Source: Candidatus Babeliales bacterium
GTDB lineage: Bacteria; Babelota; Babeliae; Babelales; Vermiphilaceae
Direction: 5' to 3'
Assembly (NCBI GenBank): GCA_020053845.1
Contig: JAGVMI010000083.1
Coordinates: 1-5,368, forward strand
Length of the DNA stretch: 5,368 nt
Positions 1 to 4,382 of the stretch are shown here, piece after piece; the first letter of the stretch is position 1; every line of letters starts with the position of its first letter. The notes beneath the pieces were generated by a model, which searched no databases, had not been told where the DNA came from, and saw only the letters and a program-made list of their open reading frames with translations. Made by a program: the position numbers and the translations under genes.

Positions 1-1631
1 TTACAATGTTCGCGGTCAAACCGGTAGCTCACTCCTCCAAATATGCGGTTCTGATAAGGGAAAGGAATGCGCTCTTTTGGTACATCAAGAGTAACTATGG
101 TTGAGAGCGGCGCATCAATTACCTGTATTCTCTCTCGTCCCTGTACCCACCATTCGCTGCCAAAATAGAACCCCCATGGATCTCCTTCGTAGCACAACTT
201 ACTTGTCCAGCGGAATATACATCCAGGTTGGATTTTAGTGTCAAAACCAATGAGATAGAACTTATTGGTAAATTGCTGTCCGAGGAACGCCAAATTTTCT
301 TGCGCCATGTCCGGATTATCAAAGTCTCTGACTTTAAATCCTGCAGTATCATTAACTTTAATGTACATGCGCCGTTCGTGAGCTGCAAATAAATACTCAA
401 AAGAGCCGCGTGTTCTGAACATAAAATTTTCTGCCCATGGATGCTTGATAAATGCGGCAATGCGTGTTGTATTGCGCAGCAAAATACCAAAGCCAGGATG
501 CCCTTCATTGCCCAAATCAACATCAAGCAACTGAGCAGCAAGGCGATCAACTGCGCCCAAAAAGAAGTTCTTGATCATATTGAATGCTTCTTCTTGGACT
601 TCGGGAGTGATGGGCATCACGCATGCAAGATCAAACAGGCGATCAAAATCAAAAGCGGGTTCGTTGGAGCATTTGGGAAAAGAGGAGCCTTTGATATTTT
701 TGACTACAGCAAAAGATGCAGGAATTGTTGCAAGCCACCCGACGCGTATTGTGGCTCGTTCGTTCCAATAGACGCGAAATGCACCTTCAAAGCGGATATC
801 GCCAAAGCCAAGCTGATCACTGATGAAGTGATCTCGCTGAAACTGTTCTTGAGCCTTTTTTTCTAGCGCCCCAAATTCCTCTTCAAGAATTTGCTTTTCG
901 TTATCACGTAGGAAAAAGTTGCGCTCACGCCAATAGAATGGCCACATAACGCGTATTTCAGAGCGGGTGCCGATATGCCCTAAATGAAACATGAAGCCTG
1001 CACGGCGCTCTTGTACGGTCATGTTGCCGAGTATTCCTGCAACCTTAGCGATATCAAGGTTAAATTGTGCATCGGCAAATAGTTCTTTTATGGCAGCGAT
1101 ATTATTTTCAAGTCTATTAATGAGTGATTCATTATCTATTGCAAAATAAGAACGGATGTCGGTGCTCTTATCGGTGAAATGGCATCGTTGCATGTGGTTG
1201 TAGAATATATGTCCGCCTAAAGTAAGGCCATATTCATAGCAGCAGCGATTGGGTTCAAAGATTGGATAATCAAGTATGTTGCGTGAGTTGAGAATGTTCG
1301 TGTGTAAGTAGAGCTGCTCTTCTTCAAGCGTAGTGATAAACCCTATTTGCTGTAGTAATTCAATAATAGTTTGGGGACTGATAACGCGTAGTCCATCTGC
1401 TTGTCCTATGGGTACGGAGTCTGCCGTGAGTGCATCAAGCACGTTAAGATTTTCAATAAAATCTTCTGGCTCGCATGCCGAGAAGCCTGCTTCGACTTCG
1501 TCGAAACGCTCTAAAAAGCGATGAGTGTTACCAAAAACGATAGAAGAGTCGTCAGCAGCAATAGTGTGGGAAAAAACAACACAGGCCACAAGCAGTGGCG
1601 TAAGAATGACATGGCGATAGTGCTTAACCAT
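1..1631 (-). CDS. Large exported protein, candidate outer-membrane/surface protein (C-terminus cut by window edge)
   Basis: The frame is open without a stop from ATG at 1631 to the left edge: 543 full codons plus two bases. I do not recognise a named family. The N-terminus has a basic start (K3, R6), a hydrophobic core at about 8-20 and an AxA-like end near 23-26 (THR-Ile-Ala-Ala then Asp-Asp), typical of a Sec signal peptide. LVAC at 14-17 also fits a lipobox, but the hydrophobic stretch continues past the Cys, so simple cleavage near 26 is more likely. After a mixed region there is a charged helical stretch (about 165-195), a Glu/Lys/Gln-rich helix (243-268), and aromatic, alternating segments resembling beta hairpins (210-240, 276-305, 455-500, 528-540). 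Nine Cys lie in the mature part seen. The start is supported by AAAAAGG (1642-1648, read on the minus strand) 10 bases upstream. A beta-barrel or surface role is inference only. Confidence 0.85.
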   Translation of the reverse strand, partial: MVKHYRHVILTPLLVACVVFSHTIAADDSSIVFGNTHRFLERFDEVEAGFSACEPEDFIENLNVLDALTADSVPIGQADGLRVISPQTIIELLQQIGFITTLEEEQLYLHTNILNSRNILDYPIFEPNRCCYEYGLTLGGHIFYNHMQRCHFTDKSTDIRSYFAIDNESLINRLENNIAAIKELFADAQFNLDIAKVAGILGNMTVQERRAGFMFHLGHIGTRSEIRVMWPFYWRERNFFLRDNEKQILEEEFGALEKKAQEQFQRDHFISDQLGFGDIRFEGAFRVYWNERATIRVGWLATIPASFAVVKNIKGSSFPKCSNEPAFDFDRLFDLACVMPITPEVQEEAFNMIKNFFLGAVDRLAAQLLDVDLGNEGHPGFGILLRNTTRIAAFIKHPWAENFMFRTRGSFEYLFAAHERRMYIKVNDTAGFKVRDFDNPDMAQENLAFLGQQFTNKFYLIGFDTKIQPGCIFRWTSKLCYEGDPWGFYFGSEWWVQGRERIQVIDAPLSTIVTLDVPKERIPFPYQNRIFGGVSYRFDREHC

Positions 1632-1660
1632 ACTCGTATTACCTTTTTGTAAATCGATGC

Positions 1661-1688
1661 GCGACACGAATAAAACGCATGATATAAA
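1661..1688 (+). promoter_or_regulatory. Weak candidate sigma70-type promoter in the divergent intergenic region
   Basis: GCGACA at 1661-1666 (4 of 6 to the -35 consensus) and TATAAA at 1683-1688 (5 of 6 to the -10) are separated by 16 bases. A transcript would start near 1695 and run through the terminator at 1809-1844 before reaching the kinase gene. I found no better plus-strand promoter between that terminator and the kinase start. The match could arise by chance in AT-rich DNA. Confidence 0.25.
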
Positions 1689-1808
1689 GCACCACACAAA
1701 TGATACACTTGCTTAAAGAAGCACATGCGCTTGTTAGTCGTACGTAGGGCAATTCTAAATGATTTTATCCGTCATGACAAAAAGGCTTGTAATGGCATTG
1801 CGTGTTAT

Positions 1809-1844
1809 AGCTCTTGCTTATCGCGAGAGCTTAACTTTTTTTTT
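1809..1844 (+). terminator. Intrinsic (rho-independent) terminator upstream of the kinase gene
   Basis: AGCTCTTGC (1809-1817) pairs with GCGAGAGCT (1823-1831) in a 9-bp stem with one T-G wobble and a 5-base loop (TTATC). After four bases comes a run of nine T (1836-1844). The T-run orientation means it acts only on plus-strand transcripts; the minus-strand gene reads away from it. No convincing plus-strand gene lies between 1632 and 1809, so it would end either a short RNA or the leader of the kinase transcript. The four-base gap between stem and T-run may weaken it. Confidence 0.65.
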
Positions 1845-1906
1845 GAGCTCGTTACCCTGATACGAGTGTGTGTGTCTCAATACGCTAAACAAAGGATATG
1901 TCTGCT

Positions 1907-2662
1907 ATGATGCATAGCAATTCTCGCTCAGTTGCTTGCTTTATTGTTGAGGGCAACATAGGGGCTGGTAAATCCACTTTCTTGCGCTTAGTTGATGAGC
2001 AGCTTCCTTTGCAAATAGTTCCTGAACCGCTTGCGCGATGGCAACATGTGGGAGCTGGACACAATATGCTCGATATGTTCTACAAAGATCCGCACCGTTG
2101 GACTTTGAGCTTTGAGCTCTATGCTTTTATGACACGTGTCACGCAACACGAGATCTATGATCAAGCGGGAAACGGAGGCGTGCAGCTGCTTGAGCGCTCG
2201 GTTTTTTCAGATCGCTACTGTTTTGCGAAGAATGCATATGAGTTGGGTTTTATGAATAAACTTGAATGGGAAGTGTATCAAGAGCTCTATAAGTGGCTGT
2301 TGCGCACGGTACGTAAGCCTGATGGATTTATTTATTTACGTGCGGCGCCTGAAACGTGCCATGCTCGGATTGCTAAGCGCAATAGATCGGAAGAAGCGGG
2401 AGTACCCTTTGAGTATTTTAAAAAGTTGCACGAAAAGCATGAAAAATGGCTTGTAGAACGCTGTGATGCGCAAGATGGGCTTGGATCAGTGCCTGTACTT
2501 ATACTTGACTGTGATGCTGAATTTGAGCGCGACCGAGACATGCAACATGCCCATATAAAGGCGGTGAGAGACTTTGTGGCAGACAACAATTGCCTACAAA
2601 AAGCGGACATTAGCATATCCGTGCTTGTAAAAAAAGAAAAAAGTGCGCTAGAATACGAATAA
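1907..2662 (+). CDS. Deoxynucleoside kinase, dCK/dGK-like
   Basis: A 251-residue kinase that transfers phosphate from an NTP to the 5'-OH of a deoxynucleoside, the first step of deoxynucleotide salvage in the cytoplasm. Visible motifs: P-loop GNIGAGKST (16-24), the EPLARW segment with the expected general base Glu40 and Trp45, ERS (96-98) followed by DRY (102-104), and the Arg-rich LID (R154, R158, R160, then EE) leading into an EYFKKLHEKHEKWL block. Against human dCK as remembered, the specificity residues Ala100, Arg104 and Asp133 are kept (A73, R77, D102), predicting dC/dA/dG rather than dT as substrate. The base-contacting Gln97 is replaced by Glu70, which is unusual. I chose ATG 1907 because AAAGGA (1891-1896) is 10 bases away; ATG 1898, adding three residues, would leave only one base. 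ATG 1910 is also possible. It lies 34 bases before atpE, so the two may be co-transcribed. Confidence 0.93.
   Translation: MMHSNSRSVACFIVEGNIGAGKSTFLRLVDEQLPLQIVPEPLARWQHVGAGHNMLDMFYKDPHRWTLSFELYAFMTRVTQHEIYDQAGNGGVQLLERSVFSDRYCFAKNAYELGFMNKLEWEVYQELYKWLLRTVRKPDGFIYLRAAPETCHARIAKRNRSEEAGVPFEYFKKLHEKHEKWLVERCDAQDGLGSVPVLILDCDAEFERDRDMQHAHIKAVRDFVADNNCLQKADISISVLVKKEKSALEYE
2625..2654 (+). promoter_or_regulatory. Candidate promoter for the atp genes inside the 3' end of the kinase gene
   Basis: TTGTAA (2625-2630, 4 of 6 to the -35) and TAGAAT (2649-2654, 5 of 6 to the -10) are separated by an A-rich 18-base spacer. Transcription would begin near 2661, at the kinase stop codon and about 36 bases before atpE. 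This could drive the ATP synthase genes separately from the kinase. It rests on consensus matching alone. Confidence 0.35.
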
Positions 2663-2696
2663 AGATCAACTGCGTACAACGCGAAAGGATACGCCC

Positions 2697-2948
2697 ATGG
2701 ATGGAGTCTTTTACGCCAAAGCGGCTGCTTTTTTAGGATCGGCAATCGTTATGGGGATAGGCAGTATAGGACCCTCGCTTGGCCAAGGTATGATTGGCAT
2801 GAAGGCGTGCGAGAAGATTGGTCAGTATCCCGATAATGCTGGTCAGATCAGAACAACTATGATGATAGGTATGGGTCTTGTTGAAACTGAGGCGCTCTAT
2901 TGCCTCGTTATCTCCTTCGGACTCATATGGGTGGGTGTTTCACTGTAA
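2697..2948 (+). CDS. atpE: ATP synthase F0 subunit c (rotor ring)
   Basis: An 83-residue two-helix hairpin of the membrane rotor, whose carboxylate binds the coupling ion. Helix 1 (about 8-34) has the glycine-rich GIGSIGPSLGQG pattern; the polar loop is at 40-50; helix 2 (about 53-80) carries the ion-binding Glu63. It aligns without gaps over about 50 residues to the Ilyobacter tartaricus sodium-type c subunit as remembered: Gln30, Glu63, Thr64 and Tyr68 correspond to Gln32, Glu65, Ser66 and Tyr70. This resembles a sodium site rather than a plain proton site. Glu65 adds a second carboxylate two residues on. The loop Arg-Gln-Pro normally facing the central stalk reads Gln43-Tyr44-Pro45, so the conserved Arg is lost. 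The start is supported by AAAGGA 7 bases upstream. atpB, normally just upstream, is absent. Confidence 0.96.
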   Translation: MDGVFYAKAAAFLGSAIVMGIGSIGPSLGQGMIGMKACEKIGQYPDNAGQIRTTMMIGMGLVETEALYCLVISFGLIWVGVSL

Positions 2949-2956
2949 CGAACGTC

Positions 2957-2975
2957 CATTACCAGGCTGGTCATG
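2957..2975 (+). promoter_or_regulatory. Possible hairpin over the ribosome site and start codon of the short b-type gene
   Basis: Positions 2957-2964 (CATTACCA) can pair with 2968-2975 (TGGTCATG), giving seven base pairs with one T/C mismatch around a 3-base loop (GGC). The right arm ends with the ATG start codon; the weak Shine-Dalgarno AGG (2964-2966) lies at the top of the stem and in the loop. If it forms in mRNA it would lower initiation on this gene relative to atpE, which needs many more copies. Stability was not computed. Confidence 0.3.
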
Positions 2976-3338
2976 AATCTAAATGCGACTCTCCTCGTGC
3001 AGGGCATACATTTTCTCATCGCATACGGCGCAATACGATTTCTTTTTCTTAAGCCGGTGCTACGTGAGCTTAACCAGGAAAAGCAGGAGCTTGATGGGCT
3101 CGAGAGTGTGCTTACGGGGAACAAAGAAGCGTATGAGAAAGAGCGTACGATAGCTCATACTATTGCACATGAACAGCATGCATATTTTGCAGCGCATACT
3201 CCGCAGCATCCTCAAGATGCGAATGAATATTGTCATGTACCTACCATAGAACTTGCCATGCCCAGTGAAGAGCAAGAGGCGCGATGTGTGCGTAGCTTGC
3301 GCGATACAATACTCAAGCATGTTCAGGAGGGGCAATGA
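2973..3338 (+). CDS. Short ATP synthase F0 b/b'-type subunit
   Basis: A 121-residue protein whose N-terminus fits the F0 b family: Asn-Ala-Thr-Leu-Leu at the periplasmic edge, one membrane helix at about 6-26, then the KPVLREL segment (27-33) and a charged helix to about 60. Its place between atpE and a second b-like gene suggests a b/b' peripheral-stalk pair. It is odd in being 35-45 residues shorter than usual b subunits (about 156-170). Residues 62-88 hold six His and two Pro (77, 80), which should break the long stalk helix; a second charged helix follows at 97-118. The ribosome site is weak (AGG, 6 bases from ATG) and may be hidden in a hairpin. The stop overlaps the next start by four bases. 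The family call is good; how it reaches F1 is unclear. Confidence 0.85.
   Translation: MNLNATLLVQGIHFLIAYGAIRFLFLKPVLRELNQEKQELDGLESVLTGNKEAYEKERTIAHTIAHEQHAYFAAHTPQHPQDANEYCHVPTIELAMPSEEQEARCVRSLRDTILKHVQEGQ
3325..3330 (+). promoter_or_regulatory. Strong Shine-Dalgarno site for the second b-type gene
   Basis: AGGAGG, followed by two more G, sits inside the end of the upstream gene 4 bases before ATG 3335. It is the best ribosome site in the window and contrasts with the weak AGG of the first b-type gene. Together with the ATGA overlap it fixes the start and suggests coupled yet strong translation. Confidence 0.7.
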
Positions 3339-3835
3339 TAGGTGGCGGGGAAACGCTAGTCTCGATCATATTTCGGCTTATCAATTTTGGAACCCTCATT
3401 GCAGTGGGTGTGTACATATACCGTACATACATAGCCGATATGTTGCGCAAACAAGTTCTTGAGCGTGAATTTTTCCAGGCAGAACTGAGAGCGCAGGCAT
3501 GCTTGTTTGATGAAAAACGTTGTATGCAAATGTGTGCTAATAGTGACCAAAAAGAACTGTTTGAATTACTCAAGCAGCGCATAGGAGCTTGGAGCCAAGC
3601 AGTTCACGAGCAGCAGAAGAAAAGCGAAGCAGCGCGAGCAAAACGGGCAATTGCCCTACATGAGTATGCGCGTACTCGTGCTGAAAAAATTGTGGAGCAG
3701 CGTGCATTTCTTGAAACGCTTCCCCTTGCTCTTGATGAGGCTGCGCAGGAACTTGAAAAGCATTTTGCTCGCACTGACTTGCAACATACGTATGTGAGTA
3801 TGGTGCTTGGTACAGATAAGAAAGGCAACGCATGA
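3335..3835 (+). CDS. atpF: ATP synthase F0 subunit b, full-length peripheral stalk subunit
   Basis: A 166-residue protein of normal b length. A membrane helix spans about 7-29, followed by YRTYIADMLRKQ and a long charged, mostly helical domain (35-150) rich in Ala, Glu, Lys, Arg and Gln, as in the b stalk that holds F1 against the rotor. The C-terminal part (about 128-155) probably contacts delta, as in the family. It lacks clear catalytic motifs, as expected. Three Cys lie at 56-67 in the stalk region, which is uncommon. The gene starts inside the stop of the preceding short b-type gene (ATGA) and overlaps atpH the same way, so translation of all three is probably coupled. Identification rests on topology, length and position between b'/atpE and atpH more than on exact motif matches. 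Confidence 0.85.
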   Translation: MIGGGETLVSIIFRLINFGTLIAVGVYIYRTYIADMLRKQVLEREFFQAELRAQACLFDEKRCMQMCANSDQKELFELLKQRIGAWSQAVHEQQKKSEAARAKRAIALHEYARTRAEKIVEQRAFLETLPLALDEAAQELEKHFARTDLQHTYVSMVLGTDKKGNA

Positions 3836-4374
3836 AGGTGCCTCCTGCAGTGCTCGCACTCAAATATGCGCAAGCATTTACCAATGTGTTTGCTCCTACA
3901 TTGCATGAGCGGGATATCGAAACTATAGAGCGTTTGCATGGATTTATCAGTGCGCATCGCGAGGTGCTATTTTTGCTTAAGTTGCCTTTCATTGAGCAAG
4001 GCATGAAACGGCAAGCGGTAGAATCTATGGTACAACTCTTTCACTTGCCCGCATGCATTAAAAATTTGGTTACTATGCTCGTTGAGCATCGGCGCGTTGA
4101 GCTCCTGGCTGAAGTGCTGCGCAATGTCAGTGTTCGCTACCGCCAGATGTATGCAAAACAAAGTATGTGCATAAGCAGTGCATGTCAGCTTTCCGAGCAT
4201 GAGCGTGAGCTTGTAGAGGCATTTATAAAGCGCCTGACAGCGATGGCGCACAGCTATACGTACATAGTGCGTAAAGACCTTATTGCGGGTATCCGCATGC
4301 AGAGCAATGAGCTATTTTTTGAACATTCAGTTAGGCGACGGTTGCGGGATATACGAGCAATGCTCATCCGCTAG
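3832..4374 (+). CDS. atpH: ATP synthase F1 subunit delta (OSCP family)
   Basis: A 180-residue protein, the usual length for delta, which caps F1 and binds the b stalk. The N-terminal helical domain begins with LKYAQAF (10-16), matching the family's R/K-Y-A-x-A-L/F signature, and runs to about 105. The C-terminal domain carries LIAGIRMQSNELFFEHSVRRRL (150-171), matching the family's L-I-G-G and D-x-S-V-x-x-x-L pattern, though the second Gly of LIGG-type ends and the Gly after SVR are replaced. The start overlaps the b stop by four bases and has AAAGG six bases upstream. It is followed by atpA after 8 bases, the normal order. No truncation is seen. Confidence 0.93.
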   Translation: MKVPPAVLALKYAQAFTNVFAPTLHERDIETIERLHGFISAHREVLFLLKLPFIEQGMKRQAVESMVQLFHLPACIKNLVTMLVEHRRVELLAEVLRNVSVRYRQMYAKQSMCISSACQLSEHERELVEAFIKRLTAMAHSYTYIVRKDLIAGIRMQSNELFFEHSVRRRLRDIRAMLIR

Positions 4375-4382
4375 GGGATATT

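Larger units (their letters stand above)
1632..1906. other. Divergent intergenic region (275 bases)
   Basis: This stretch separates the minus-strand exported-protein gene from the plus-strand kinase and must hold the promoters for both unless transcription comes from elsewhere. It contains the minus-strand ribosome site (1642-1648), the weak plus-strand promoter candidate, the intrinsic terminator at 1809-1844, an 8-bp palindrome GTCATGAC (1771-1778) and the kinase ribosome site AAAGGA (1891-1896). No tRNA or well-known riboswitch pattern was recognised by eye. Confidence 0.6.

Noticed and set aside
119..550. A 143-codon minus-strand reading frame in another frame
   Set aside because: It overlaps the exported-protein gene on the same strand in a different frame and has unnatural composition; the long frame explains the region.
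441..866. A 141-codon plus-strand reading frame
   Set aside because: It lies wholly opposite the long minus-strand gene, whose frame is continuous with plausible protein character; this frame lacks a ribosome site and family resemblance.
1700..1728. Minus-strand promoter for the exported-protein gene (TATCAT-like -10 at 1700-1705)
   Set aside because: No acceptable -35 is found at 16-18 bases, so it was not listed as a feature.
1771..1778. Palindrome GTCATGAC in the intergenic region as an operator
   Set aside because: Eight bases of symmetry is expected by chance, there is no second copy and no known regulator site match.
1725..1910. A 61-codon plus-strand reading frame in the intergenic region
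   Set aside because: It has no good ribosome site, runs straight through the intrinsic terminator, overlaps the kinase start and shows no recognisable protein features. A leader-peptide role cannot be excluded but is unsupported.
2672..2682. Small hairpin GCGT-ACA-ACGC before the atpE ribosome site
   Set aside because: Only four base pairs with a three-base loop and no T-run; too weak to call a terminator or regulator.
2332..2745. A 137-codon minus-strand reading frame across the end of the kinase and start of atpE
   Set aside because: It is antisense to two clear genes and Ser/Ala/Cys-rich in the way of an antisense shadow.
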